Assembly: GCA_034401795.1 (NCBI GenBank)
Contig: CM067366.1
Location: 73,083,087 to 73,147,086, forward strand
Direction of reading: 5' to 3'
Source: Chaetoderma sp. LZ-2023a
Taxonomy: Eukaryota; Mollusca; Caudofoveata; Chaetodermatida; Chaetodermatidae
DNA: 64,000 bases
Shown: piece by piece, positions 48,600 to 59,635 of the stretch
Layout of the letters: each line of letters starts with the position of its first letter
Position numbering within the stretch: position 1 is the first letter of the stretch
Program-made: the position numbers and the translations under genes
The notes under the pieces: model-generated
Told to the model about the DNA's origin: nothing
The model's input: only the letters and a program-made list of their open reading frames with translations
Database searches by the model: none

Positions 48600-48985
48600 T
48601 GGCTGAATCTAGTTTTAGGTTTTCCCCACCAATTTCTCGCTAAGTTCTGCCCATGTCTTGTCACAGTGTTGAGTGTCTTGGTATCTATTTAAATACCTTG
48701 ATTCATGAATTCACAGAACCACAATTTCATGCCAACTATACAGCTAACATGTAACCCATATTTTGAAATTAATTTGACTGGGTGCTGTTGCTGCCTACGG
48801 CGAGTTAAAGTAGTTTCAAAATAATCAACAGAATATTTACTAAATAGTAAAGATAAACAATTCATACAACGGACGGATCATTCCAAGTTTATGTATTACT
48901 GTAAATTATGATTGTCAGCCTATATGTGACGTAACTGATTATGACGTCATATACATATATCAACAGATCAGATTCATCAATTTGT
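48600..48985. mobile_element. Hairpin MITE, family M, diverged copy
   Basis: Contains TTTTGAAATTAATTTGACTG, GGTGCTGTTGCTGCC, then AGTTTCAAAATAATCAACA and AATATTTACTAAATAGTAAA, followed by GTGACGTAACTGATTATGAC. One arm of the hairpin is partly deleted. End points approximate. Confidence 0.6.
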
Positions 48986-49039
48986 CCCTTCAATAGCTCT
49001 TTACCGTTTTATTTTGAAAAACTTTACCAGCCACAGGGT

Positions 49040-49220
49040 GATTTATTAAAGCGGCTTGGACCCCGTCAATGAAGAACTTACCTTTTACTAACTGATAAAC
49101 AAACCGAGCCAGTCATTCCAGTGATAGATCTTCAAAAATTGTATTCTCTTGGCCAGTAAATGGACATTCAATAAGAAAATATTAAAACATTTAAACCAAA
49201 TTTGACCATTATAGGGTTAA
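49040..49220. mobile_element. piggyBac-like hairpin MITE, family P, partial copy
   Basis: Only the right arm is clear: ACCGAGCCAGTCATTCCAGT, TTCTCTTGGCC, AAATGGACATT and terminal TATAGGGTTAA ending at 49220. The left half is missing or too diverged. Confidence 0.5.
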
Positions 49221-49364
49221 AATATGACCAAAAAGAAAATGCTATGGTTTTACAGTAATGCTTTTGGGATGCATACCATTTGGTGAAAACAATTTGCAAT
49301 TTATTGATTTAATTGTCTCCTTGGTGAATTTCTGCAGACTACATTAGTACATACTACATTTTCC

Positions 49365-49447
49365 ATGTGCTGATTATTTTGAAAATAATTTGACTGGAAG
49401 TTAACAACTCCATTCAGTCAAATAGTTTTCAGAATATTCAGCAGGCC
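49365..49447. repeat. Hairpin relic of family M type
   Basis: GCTGATTATTTTGAAAATAA..TTTGACTG and CAGTCAAATAGTTTTCAGAATATTCAGC form inverted arms around TTAACAACT. A minimal version of the family M hairpin. The rest of 49221-49766 shows nothing recognisable. Confidence 0.55.
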
Positions 49448-49766
49448 CAGTGTTATTGCCCATTGAAATTATTGTCTGGTGGCTTGCAGCAGTCAGATAG
49501 TTATGCTGATTATGCATCTGATCCTCATCTTCGACTCTTCTTGACCATATGACTGAATGAAGCATTTGGAGAGCAGGTTCAGAAAAGCTATCCCTGTCAT
49601 CCGTCTTTTTTTCTAGGAATCAGAAACGTATATACAATACTGCTGAATAACCTTTTCTACCACACCATGTCGAGTCAAAATGTTTGCTAGACATATGGAC
49701 TGGGAGTGTACATCTGAAACAAAATACATAATTATAAACTAGAAAAAACCAACATAATCTAAAATT

Positions 49767-51900
49767 AACAAGAGGCCCACGGGGCTTGTATCACACACGT
49801 GGAACATAAGCATTTCAACTACAATAAGTAGAATCCTAAGGTATTAGCCAGACTTGCAACAAGAACTAGGTCATCCAAGATGGCTGTCAAGCAAATCGAC
49901 CCATCAGGTCCTCTTGAACAAACTTTGTTCAACTCTTGTTCTAGATGATATTACATGAGTTTTAAAACAGTCCCCCAACCTGTTTTGGAGATTTTTAAAT
50001 ACGTTTCTAAAAATCGGCCAAAGTCCAAGAGGGCTGCCAGACAAATTGGATGATCAGCTTCATTTGAACAAACCTGGATCTCTATAGCATAAGGATGCTT
50101 CCTGCCAAATATTATTGGAATCGGCCCAGTGTTTCTCGAGAACACATTAAATTCCCCATTGCTTTAGTATGGGAGCTGTTGGCGGGAAAGTGATCCAATA
50201 TGGCCCGCAGAACGTTCATTTGACAGTTTTCAAAAAAGTCAAATTTTAAATCAGAATACCGAAAAACCTATATAAAACCGATTTTGGCTTAAAAATTCAT
50301 CAAATAAAAAAATCTGATATGGTACATTACATTTCGATTGGCCCAATGCAGCCAGGTTTTTACGTATCAACTTCCCTTGAACAAACACTAATGGTCCATA
50401 ATCATATCTCCCAAATTTAAGCCTGGTCTGTGCAGCAGCATTTCAACTAGAAACGCCATTGCCTAATGTATTTAGTTAGAATTAATCCTAAGGTTTTGAC
50501 CAGAATTGCAACAAGAACCAGGTCATCCAAGATGGCTGCCAAGCAAATTTACCCATCAAGTTATCTTGAACAAACTTGGTTCAGCTCTTGCCCTAGATGA
50601 TATTTCATGAGTTTTGAATCAGTCCCCCAATAGGTCACCTCGTCCCAGGGATTTTTAGATCATTCTCCTTTCAATAAACTTGGATCCCTATACCCTAAAG
50701 ATGCTTCATTCCCAATATAATTGAAATCAGTCCAGTCGTTCTCGAGATGAAAGCATGTTAAATTTTCTATTGCTTTAGTATTGTGAGCTTATACCGGGAA
50801 AATATCTAAGATGGCCGCGAAACCGTTCATCCGACAGTTTTGAAAATGGCAAATCTTAAATCAATACCCAAACACCTATCTAAAACCAATTTTGGTTTAA
50901 GGATCCATCAAATACAAAATTCCAATATGGCCACCTAAGACACTACATCTTGATTGACTACAGTGGCTTGCTTTTTTGACATATTAACTTCCTTGAACAA
51001 ACTTTAATGGCCCTTAGTCCATAATGATATCTCGCAAATTTTGGCCCATTGATTCAGCGGTTCTGGAGTTGTTTTGAAAAAACTAGGTCATTCAAAGTGG
51101 CCGCTGAACAATTTGGCCAATCAACTGCCCTTGAATAAATTTGGTTCAGCTCCCTAACCATAGATGATATTTCATTAGTTTTAAATCAATCACCCTATCA
51201 GTTTCAGAGATTTTAAGACGTTTCTAAAAATCGGCCAAAATTTAAGATGGCTGCCGGACAAATTGGCCAATTGGCGTACTTTGAACAAACTTGGATCCCT
51301 ATGCCGTAGGTATGCTTCCTGCCCTATATAATAGAAATCGGCCCAGTCATTCTCGAGAAGACACTAACTTCCTATTGCTTTAGAATGAGAGCTTATGGCG
51401 GGAAATAAAAAAATCCATTATGGCCGCCATGTACTGAAGCATACTAAGCTAGGGTTCTTCCATCCTAGTTTAATTGAAATCGGCTCAGTGGTTATCGAGG
51501 AGTAGGCTTTTAAGTGATTTCCAGAAATCTTCAGAAAATCCAAGATGGCTGCTGAAAAAATTGACCAATCAAAATTCTGTATATAAGTTCTGAACCCGCA
51601 TACTATCCTCCTAGCAGTCTGGTTGAAATTGCCCAAGCAGTTAATGACGAGTAGTGTTTTAAACGATTTCCCGACATTTTTCGGAAAATTCAAGATGGCC
51701 ACCTAAAACATTGACCAATCAAAGTTCCCTATGCAAGTTCTAAAGCGTATGCCCATAGGATAATTCAGGCCAAATTAGCTTGAAATCTGCTAAGCCGTTA
51801 ATGAGGATTACGTTTTTTAAGCAACGGTTGACAGGGCAGGCGGACGATGGATGGTCCCCATGGTCTAAGGTCACTTGGCTATTCTGGCCAGGTGAGCTAA
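49767..51900 (+). mobile_element. Mobile family F, copy 2, long version with CAAGATGGC modules
   Basis: Starts AACAAGAGGCCCACGGGGC and ends GGCCAGGTGAGCTAA. The interior is about three repeats of a 0.57-0.65-kb module (CTAGGTCATCCAAGATGGCT at 49866, 50516 and, diverged, 51082). Each contains TTGAACAAACTTGG, GATGCTTCCTGCC, ATTGAAATCGGCCCAGT and several AAGATGGC(C/T)GCC sites. The final third switches to the ~158-bp type modules of copy 1. No ORF of note; no transposase. Confidence 0.75.
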
Positions 51901-51930
51901 CAATTGACTTTCAGGGTGGAAAGATTCAGT

Positions 51931-52165
51931 TTAACCCTTTAATGGTCAAATTTTGTGAAAAAATTTAATCACCTCATTTTGAATCCAATATTGCCGGCCA
52001 ACAAATGGTTATTTTTGAAAACTTACAATTGGATTGAGCTGCTCGCTAACTGAGGCTGAGTCAATGCAGTTGTAATTCTGAAAATATTAGTCTTCAGGGC
52101 TGCATATAGACATTTGGCCACGCAACTACAGAAGCTGTTCTGGCCAGGCCTGGTCTGTAGCACAC
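51931..52165. mobile_element. piggyBac-like hairpin MITE, family P, diverged copy
   Basis: The left end TTAACCCTTTAATGGTCAAA is clear at 51931. The central palindrome is eroded (GAGCTGCTCGCTAACTGAGG, TTACAATTGGATTGA / TCAATGCAGTTGTAA). Right end uncertain. Confidence 0.5.
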
Positions 52166-52206
52166 TAAATATGCTTGACTGTCTCTAAAATTATTTAAAT
52201 CGTATA

Positions 52207-52400
52207 CTTTTTGAAGTCTAAATTGTGTACATCAATGTATTGAAACGAAATACATCGTAATACATGATAATCTCTATTTCAATTTCACAACATAAAAAAA
52301 AGTATATTAATTTTAGGTAATGAAATCATCATATATTACGATTTATTTCATTTCATTACATATAAGCACACAATCTAAGCCTCTAAAAGTACACAATATT
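52207..52400. repeat. Imperfect long inverted repeat, AT-rich
   Basis: The left arm (about 52207-52272: CTTTTTGAAGTCTAAATTGT, GTATTGAAACGAAATACATC) pairs with the right arm (about 52333-52397: ATTACGATTTATTTCATTTC, ACACAATCTAAGCCTCTAAA) at roughly 75-80% identity. About 60 bp of loop. Probably another hairpin MITE, with no identified target duplication. Confidence 0.6.
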
Positions 52401-52456
52401 AACAACTAGTAACAATTTAATTTTCATGCTTTCTGGTGTGAATATGCAAATGATGT

Positions 52457-52471
52457 CCCCCCCCCCCCCCC
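52457..52471 (+). repeat. Poly-C run, 15 bases
   Basis: Uninterrupted C15. The surrounding 52400-52946 holds nothing else recognisable. Confidence 0.95.
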
Positions 52472-52946
52472 ATTCCTTATAAATTAATATCTTTTTAGTC
52501 TTAAAATTTTGTATCTATATCGACAGGCTATAAAAAATGGTTTCATTAATTACATGTATACAATTTAAACCTCAGTCTAAATGTCTAAAAATTTCACTTT
52601 TTTATTTATAGGCATCCACGTGCTACAGTGCCTCGAATGAATGGAAAAAACCCATAAGTGACTGGGACACAAGAAAGCGAAACACCCTTTATCTATTTGA
52701 ACATTGCATAATTAGAGTTATTTGGCATTCTGGAAATATAATGTCGATCGCTAACTTGAATGTAGAAAACCTTCTATAGTAACTGATCAGCTGAATATAT
52801 AACCATGTCATAAAGTGCCCCCCTACCCACCCCCAAAAATATATCCTCATATATGTGAGGCATTTCACTTTGATTAATATGCCTCCTGATGACATACAAA
52901 AGGTTACTTTCTGGTTTCCAAAGGAAGTAGCAAATGCTCAACAAAT

Positions 52947-53406
52947 GACCAGTACAAGTCAATGCAGTACTGCTGTTATGACCAGTGCAAGTCAATGCAG
53001 TACTGCTGTTATGACCAGTACAAGTCAATGCAGTACTGCTGTTATGACCAGTACAAGTCAATGCAGTACTGCTGTTATGGCCAGTACAAGTCAATGCAGT
53101 ACTGCTGCTATGACCAGTACAAGTCAATGTAGTACTGCTGTTATGGCCAGTACAAGTCAATGCAGTACTGCTGGTATGACCAGTGCAAGTCAATGCAGTA
53201 CTGCTGTTATGACCAGTACAAGTCAATGCAGTACTGCTGTTATGACAAGTACAAGTCAATGCAGTACTGCAGTTATGACCAGTACAAGTCAATGCAGTAC
53301 TGCTGTTATGACAAGTACAAGTCAATGCAGTACTGCTGTTATGACCAGTACAAGTCAATGCAGTACTGCTGTTATGACCAGTACAAGTCAATGCAGTACT
53401 GCTGTA
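52947..53406 (+). repeat. 33-bp minisatellite, 14 units
   Basis: The unit is ATGACCAGTACAAGTCAATG followed by a CAGTACTGCTGTT stretch containing the palindrome GCAGTACTGC. Units are highly uniform, differing mainly at a C/G (ACC/GCC) and an A/G (ACA/GCA) site. The length is a multiple of three and the unit has no stops in several frames, so 107-220-codon ORFs appear on both strands (52774-53483). These are best explained as by-products. It sits at the left boundary of a family F fragment. Confidence 0.95.
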
Positions 53407-54213
53407 ATCACAAAATTTTTGATGGCCACCGGCCAAATTGGACGATCAGATTTGTTTGGACAAATTTGATCTCTGTGCCCTAAGAATGCTTCCTGCCAAA
53501 TATACTTGAAATCGGTCCAGTGGGTCTGGAGAAGACATTTTAAATTTCCCATAGCTTTAGCATGGGAGCTTTTGGTGGGAAAACAATCCAAGATGGCAGA
53601 TAAACCGTTTATCGGAGAATTTTGAAGTCAGAATGACAAAAAAACTATATAAAACCAATTTCGGCTCGAAAATCCATCAAATAAAAATATCCAATATGGC
53701 CGCCAAACATGCTACTAATTATATATGCCAAATTTCGTCCTGATCCATTAATCAGTTCTGGAGAAGTTGTTTTGGCGAAAACTACCAGTATGTCATCTTT
53801 CGTCCCGATCCGTTAATCGGTTCTGGAGGTGTTTTCGCGAAAACTATGTCATCCAATATGGCCACTGAACTATTTGGTCAATCAAGTTCTCTGGAACAAA
53901 CTTGGTTCAGCTCTTCCCCTAGATCGTATTTCATGAGGTTTGGATCAATCCTCCAAGAGGTTCGGAGATTTTCAAAGATGTGTCTACAAAAATGGGCAAA
54001 ATCCAAGATGGCTCCTGACCAAATTGGCCGATCGACTTCACTTGAACAAACTTGGATCCCTATTCCCTAAGGATGCTTCCTGCCAGATATATTTTAAATC
54101 GATCCAGTGGTTCTTGAGAAGTCGTTTAAAGGAAAAGTTGACGTACGATGGACACACGACGGACGGTAGCCACGGCATAATCTCACTTGGCCTTTCAGGC
54201 CAGGTTAGCTAAT
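53407..54213 (+). mobile_element. Mobile family F, copy 3, left end missing
   Basis: Begins inside a module (GATGGCCACCGGCCAAATTG), has GATGCTTCCTGCC twice, CCAAGATGGC/CCAATATGGCCGCC sites, a tandem ~65-bp duplication (TCGTCCTGATCC..GTTCTGGAG at 53740 and 53800), the GACGGTAGCCACGGCATAAT motif and the terminus GGCCAGGTTAGCTAATAA. The left terminus is replaced by the 33-bp minisatellite. Confidence 0.7.
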
Positions 54214-54924
54214 AATAATGTGGTACGTCCAAAACCATGAAATAAGTAGTAAAAATTCCCCCAGATCACACCAGTAATGATGCAGATCACATCCCTGTAT
54301 TGCATAGAACACCTGGATCACATCCCTGTACTGCATAGAACACATAGATCACATCCCTGTATTGCACAGAACCTAGATCACATCCCTGTATTGCACAGAA
54401 CACCTAGATCACATCCCTGTATTGCACAGAACCTAGATCACATCCCATTATTGCACAGAACACCTAGATCACATCCCTGTATTGCATAGAGCACCTAGAT
54501 CACATCCCTGTATTGCGGTGAACACCTAGATTACATCCCTGTATTGCATAGAATACCTATATCACATCCTTGTATCGCATAGAACACCTAGGTCACACAT
54601 AGAACACATCCCTGTATTGCATAGAACACCTCTGTAGTTTCATTGAAACCATGTAGGCCATTGTTGATAAACAAGAACGCTGAAGACTGCAATGACTCGG
54701 CTGTAACAGCATGGATGGTGTGGATTGCCAAAGTAAGCTTGGCATGGTTCATAATGCATATATTCAGTCAGGCACCAACAAACAACTGTAACCCACCAAA
54801 CATGAAAAATTGTGCTAACTTTGGACGGTTTGGTCTTGGAAAAAAAGCTCCAAGGGGCATGTATTTATCATCTGGAATTATTGGCTATTGGCACAACCGA
54901 ACAAAATGAGGTGACCACTCGAAA
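54214..54924 (+). mobile_element. Mobile family G fragment interrupted by a 31-bp minisatellite
   Basis: Starts with module words GTCCAAAACCATGAAATAAG and CCAGTAATGATGCAGATCAC, then the 31-bp array, and resumes with CTCTGTAGTTTCATTGAAAC and CCATTGTTGATAAACAAGAA. The last part (54680-54924) is less clear; its 88-codon frame at 54643-54909 has no recognisable domain. Confidence 0.55.
54283..54635 (+). repeat. 31-bp minisatellite, about 11-12 units
   Basis: Unit GATCACATCCCTGTATTGCA plus TAGAACACCTA, with 28-bp variants lacking three bases. The unit is a local amplification of part of the family G module (compare TTGTATCCCTGTATAGGATA at 56400). Confidence 0.9.
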
Positions 54925-55540
54925 TAGTTAGCAATCTAATTTCTGTGAAGATTTAACAAAGTTTTATTCAAATTGGCCCAGTGGTTAATAATTAGTCTTT
55001 TATATGATTTTCTCATAAATCTTCCGAAAGTCCAAGCTGGCCGCCAAACGCAAAATTTTGACCACGGTTTTTTTACATATCAACTCTCCATGAACAAAGT
55101 TTAATGGCACTTAGTCCCTAATCATATCTCAAATTTCAGCCTGATCTGTTTAGTGGTACTGGAGAATAAGTTGTTTTCAGGATGGCTGGTAAACTATTTG
55201 AGCAATCAAGTTCCCTTGCACAAACTTGTATCAGCTCTTGCTCTAGATGATATTTCATGAGTTTTTAATCGATCCCCCAAAACGGTATCAAAGAATATGA
55301 TTTTTTAAAGATATTTCTTAAAATCAGCCAAAATCCAATATGACCGTCGACCAAAGTGACCAATCGTCTTTGTATGAGCACACGTGAATCTCTATGGCTT
55401 AAGTGTGCTTCCTGCCAAATATAATTGAAATCGGACTAGTGGTTCTTGAGAAACCGTTGAAAGGAAAAGTTAATGGATGACAGACAGACGGAAGGTTGCC
55501 ATGGCATACGCTCACTTGGCCTTTCAGGCCAGATGAGCTA
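54925..55540 (+). mobile_element. Mobile family F, copy 4, left-truncated
   Basis: Modules with TCCAAGCTGGCCGCC, TTGCTCTAGATGATATTTCA, CTTCCTGCCAAATATAATTG and GACAGACGGAAGGTTGCC, ending GGCCAGATGAGCTAAAAA at about 55540. Confidence 0.65.
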
Positions 55541-55816
55541 AAAATAAAATTAGTAAATCAATGCGTACAGTGCTCCTGCATGGTATAACACTGCTGATAT
55601 CCTGGGAGCCATTGTTGAAAGACAATGGTCCATAAAAAGCCTTAACCTGAAAACAAAAATATTCTATGTCTAATAATAAACATTGTCTAAGGCCATGAAA
55701 AAAGTAGCCAAAATTCCCCAAAATTAAATTGGTAATGTGGCAAATTGTAGCTCTGCATGGTATAGAATTGCCTTGTAAAGTTCCATTGAAATCAAAATTC
55801 ATTGTTGTGTAAATAG
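55541..55816 (+). mobile_element. Mobile family G fragment
   Basis: About one and a half modules: GTAGCCAAAATTCCCCAAAA, TTAAATTGGTAATG, GCTCTGCATGGTATAGAATT and AGTTCCATTGAAATC. Followed directly by family F copy 5, so the F element seems to be inserted into a G element. Confidence 0.55.
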
Positions 55817-56218
55817 GCAACAAAAGGCCTAAGGGCCTGTGATGCTCATCTGGAACATCAGCATTTGAACCATTTGCATTTAACTAGATGTGGATAATTT
55901 TACGGAAAATCCAAGATGGCTACCAAAAAATAGCGACCAATCAAAATTCTGAATTGAAGTTCTAGAGGCTATCACCATAAGATCCTTCCAGCCAAATTTG
56001 GCTAAAATCTGCAAAGTGGTTTAGGAGGTAAGTTTTAAAGGATTTCTGTATAATTTTTGGACAATGCAAGCTTGTTGGCCAAAAAGATTTACCAATCAAA
56101 ATTTTCCTTTGATATGTTGAGGCTAACCACCATAAGATAGTTTCACTCAAGTTTCTGTGAAATCAAGGCATTGATCAAGTACTTATTAAATTAATCTGGA
56201 AAACTTCTGGCCAGGTGA
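55817..56218 (+). mobile_element. Mobile family F, copy 5, short version
   Basis: Left end CAACAAAAGGCCTAAGGGCC with GCTCATCTGG; two modules (TCCAAGATGGCTACC, CAATCAAAATTCTGAATTG, CCAGCCAAATTTGGC); right end CTGGCCAGGTGAAT, diverged. Confidence 0.6.
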
Positions 56219-56573
56219 ATTCCTGTATATATTATAGAACACTTCTGTAAACTTTCATTGACATTGGATGAGCCATTTTTGAAAAATAAGTTGATTTAAA
56301 GTATAAATACGTAAAGTACATGGGTAAATGACTTTGAATAAGTACAAAACCATGAGAAAAATAGTAAAAATACCCCAAAATTAAATGTGTTGTCATGGAG
56401 ATTGTATCCCTGTATAGGATAGAACACTTCTGTAAAGTCTCATTGAAATCGGATGAGCATTGTTGAAAAATAAGTTGATTTAAAAACCTTAACCAAAAGT
56501 ACAAATACACTACCACCACTGGATATAGTCATCCCTATATCTCGATTCTACTTCACAGGCGAGACAAAAATGG
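56219..56573 (+). mobile_element. Mobile family G, right end
   Basis: Two modules (TAGAACACTTCTGTAAA at about 56240 and 56420; GTTGAAAAATAAGTTGATTT at 56280 and 56465) and the family terminus CTTCACAGGCGAGACAAAAATG at about 56552-56573, which equals the end of the copy at 26828-28517. Confidence 0.65.
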
Positions 56574-56939
56574 TTTTCTCTTGACATATAAATGGACATT
56601 GTCCAACAACATTGCAGGTGCCAGTTTTGGCCAGCTTGACCAATACATGGCTAATCAGATGATCTTGAACAGACTGGATCCAATCTGTGATACTGACTTC
56701 AATCAGCACATAGACACATAGCTTTCTGACATGCCCAGGACCTTCCTTGCCACTGATACAGTAACTGCATCTATCACTGACCTCAATCATGACAGATGCG
56801 TCAGTTATCTGATGCTGAGTCGACTTTAATATACATTCAAACACGCAGAGATATAGACCTAATATAGAGCATGAAGTGGTTGAATCTGACATTAAGAGAC
56901 AAATTTGTTCAAAATTCCAATTTTCTCATAGAAAATGTA

Positions 56940-57060
56940 AATTTTCAGAACAAGAAGATTATTCTTTTAAGACTAACACTGGAATGACTGGCTTGGTTAT
57001 TGAGCCAGTCATTCCAGTGGTACATTTTCAAATATAGTCTTATCTTAGTATGCACCCAAG
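56940..57060. mobile_element. piggyBac-like hairpin MITE core, family P
   Basis: CACTGGAATGACTGGCTTGG / TTGAGCCAGTCATTCCAGTG form the palindromic core, with TTTTCAAATATAGTCTTATC outward. TTAA tips not recovered. 56574-56940 contains nothing recognised. Confidence 0.55.
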
Positions 57061-57440
57061 CTCCGCAAATGGTGCATAATATCCCGCCATGATGACAAAC
57101 CAATGAATTATAGCTATCAGAAAATATTTTATTTCTTCCTCGGACCCAGACCATTCATCCTATGAAGTGTCAAAGCGATCCCTTAAACGGTCAAGGAGTT
57201 ATTGTCTGGAAACCAATTTTAAAGATGGCCGCCATTGACGGATGGCCATATCAGATTTCGGAGTATCATAAATTTCTATAAGTTTTTCAGTAGATGTAGT
57301 CCAACCACCCTATGAAGTGGTCTGATAAATGGTAACACAGACATCATCCAGAAAGCAATTTTCAAGATGGCAGCATGTGACTGGTGGCCACCTTGAATTT
57401 CAGATCATCATCAATTTCGCTAGGTTTCTTCCCCATACCT
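57060..57440 (+). repeat. Repeat-derived sequence with AAGATGGC sites, otherwise unassigned
   Basis: TTTTAAAGATGGCCGCC at about 57217 and TTTTCAAGATGGCAGC at about 57359 with CCTATGAAGTG repeated at 57158 and 57310 suggest a ~150-bp tandem module related in style to family F. Confidence 0.4.
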
Positions 57441-57557
57441 ACCATATTTATCGAGCTAGTCATTCCAGTGGTAAATTTTCTTGGCCTGTAAACATGCTAA
57501 GTGAACATTCCTCAAGACGACTGGAAATGCCGGTTTAGGCCGGCTTGAGCATTAAAG
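57441..57557. mobile_element. piggyBac-like hairpin MITE, family P, right half
   Basis: CGAGCTAGTCATTCCAGTGG, TAAATTTTCTTGGCCTGTAA, GAAATGCCGGTTTAGGCCGG and the tip AGCATTAAAGGATTA. The stretch 57558-58299 shows nothing I can support. Confidence 0.5.
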
Positions 57558-58299
57558 GATTAGAAAAGAACTTGGATCAGCGCTGTGCAGCTTCATCACT
57601 TTATTAGATGATAGTATTTTCCTATTATGAAAACAATTGTGGGGAATCTGAAGCTGAATGGTCCTATATATACAGTGTACTGCCAATCTAATGGGATGCC
57701 AAAATTGTCGATTTTAATCGAAGCTTTAATATCGATAGGTTAAGAAAATATATTTTAAAAATTTTAGTTCATAACATATGACACTATTTTTTTCATTCTA
57801 TTGAAATCTAATTACTCACATGAATCACCAAATTAGACATATCGATTCATATTAAGATGGCTAGACGAAAATGAGTTTGAGGTCAAACTGTCAAATATCT
57901 AGGACATGGGATCACAAAGTGCATCTTGAAAAACACATTTATAGGCATAAATCCGGAACGCAAGTAGGTAGTAAGATCAAATTTGGCATATCCTACCACA
58001 AGTGGCTGGAAGTTTAATGAGGTTTATGACAAAACATCAAATATCTAGGTTATGGGGTTACAGAGTGCATACCAGAATACACATTTTTGGCGATATCTCT
58101 GGAGTGCAAGATGGCAGAGACTTAGCACATGCTTTCTTTATTACAACAGTTTATGATTGCTTTGAGTTCGAGGTCTATGAATTAACTATATATATATGTC
58201 ATGGTGGTCACTAAGTGCATTGTCAAGACAGAGCGCAAAGCAGCATCCCCCTGGAGTGCATTCTAGTTCTCGTTTGAGATCTTATTTAATGCTTACCAC

Positions 58300-58556
58300 T
58301 CTAATGTCAAAGTTTAACATTTTCAAATTAAACTGAATGATGAACTGGTGTTAATTTTTCAACAAATTTGGTAGATGTTGCTGTCTCTATCAAAACTATT
58401 TTTGAAAGTTTAGCACTGGAATGACTGGCTCTGTTATTGAGCCAGTCATTCAAGTGGTAAAATTTCAAAAATAGTCTTCTCTTGGTCTGCAAATTGACAT
58501 TTCTCAAGACCACTGTAGAAGCCGTTTTTGGCTGATATGAGTGTTAAGGGTTAATT
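58300..58556. mobile_element. piggyBac-like hairpin MITE, family P
   Basis: Palindromic core GCACTGGAATGACTGGCTC / GAGCCAGTCATTCAAGTGG with ACTATTTTTGAAA / TTTCAAAAATAGT arms and the right tip GAGTGTTAAGGGTTAA. Left tip diverged. 58557-59105 holds nothing recognised. Confidence 0.6.
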
Positions 58557-59112
58557 CACACACAGAAAAAGATAGAATATTGACACCAGAGTTGTAAGGG
58601 TTAAAGTGTAACAACATAATGCATTCGCATAAATCTTGCGAAGTTTTCAGCACACAGAATCAAATCATTTCTTTATACCTATAATTACTTTAGCCAAGAA
58701 AACTTAACTAAAATACTTGGGCATACTACTGAAGGACGGTGTCAGCTGATCCATATGGATCGGAATTCAACATCTAGGTAATGAATTTCAATCAAAGAAT
58801 GACAGGTGACTGATTCAATAAATATTATTTAAACTGACGAAGAAAGCCATGGTTAGTATGATAAAATGAAGAATTATTGATATTTGATTGAATTTGACAG
58901 TTCTGGAGTCGCACTTGTTCGGAAGAATTTGAAAATAATTGGCTAATTCTAGAGGTGTCATCTGGGAATATAACGATATTTGTAACATCCAATAAGAGTC
59001 AATATTGAATATTTGTAACATTCTGTTGATCCACACAACTCTGTATTATATAGCTTGATATTGATAAGATGTGCAATGTCTAATGTCCTGTACCCATGTT
59101 CTCATGTGAAAA

Positions 59113-59122
59113 TATGAGAGGA

Positions 59123-59192
<70 letters not shown>

Positions 59193-59212
59193 GTAAAGAG
59201 AGAGAGAGAGAT
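59113..59212 (+). repeat. (GA)n microsatellite
   Basis: About 100 bp of mainly GA dinucleotides with a few GATA and GGTAAA interruptions, followed by (GTGA)n at 59240-59262. The minus-strand 'SLSLSL' ORFs are artefacts. A long polypurine run of this type can form triplex DNA. Confidence 0.95.
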
Positions 59213-59549
59213 GAGATAGGGGTAGGCGGGTGAACAGGAGGTGAGTGAGTGAGTAAGTGAGTGGGTGGGACAGTGGATGAGCGACTTTACAAATTGTGCA
59301 ACACAGTTCCACTCTCTGTAGAGCAAAAGTGATGGCAAATGTTTGGACATTTTCTTAGATTGCCCAAGAATATGCCCATACATGGACCATCACTGATGCG
59401 CCAACCTCACAGAGAATAGAACCATGTTGCGCAATTTGTAAGGTGCTGCGTTTGGAATTAGGCTGTGTGACCAGAAATGGCATATAATGGCTCGCAAGGG
59501 TTTGCGATGACATGCACTAGGACTGTTCAGGTGGGCCTTTGAATTGTTA

Positions 59550-59594
59550 CACTATGATTTGCAATGTTTCCTTTTACACTATGATTTGCAATGT
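59550..59594 (+). repeat. 21-bp direct duplication just before the 25-bp array
   Basis: TTACACTATGATTTGCAATG occurs at about 59548 and 59573, with a 25-bp step like that of the array that follows. The remainder of 59263-59635 is unassigned. Confidence 0.7.
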
Positions 59595-59635
59595 CGAGTG
59601 AACTGCAGATGAGTGAACCCAAGATTCTGCTTTTC

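Noticed and set aside
52774-53483. Cys/Ser/Thr-rich repeat proteins of 204 and 220 codons
   Set aside because: Created by a 33-bp minisatellite with stop-free frames on both strands; no signal peptide or conserved ends.
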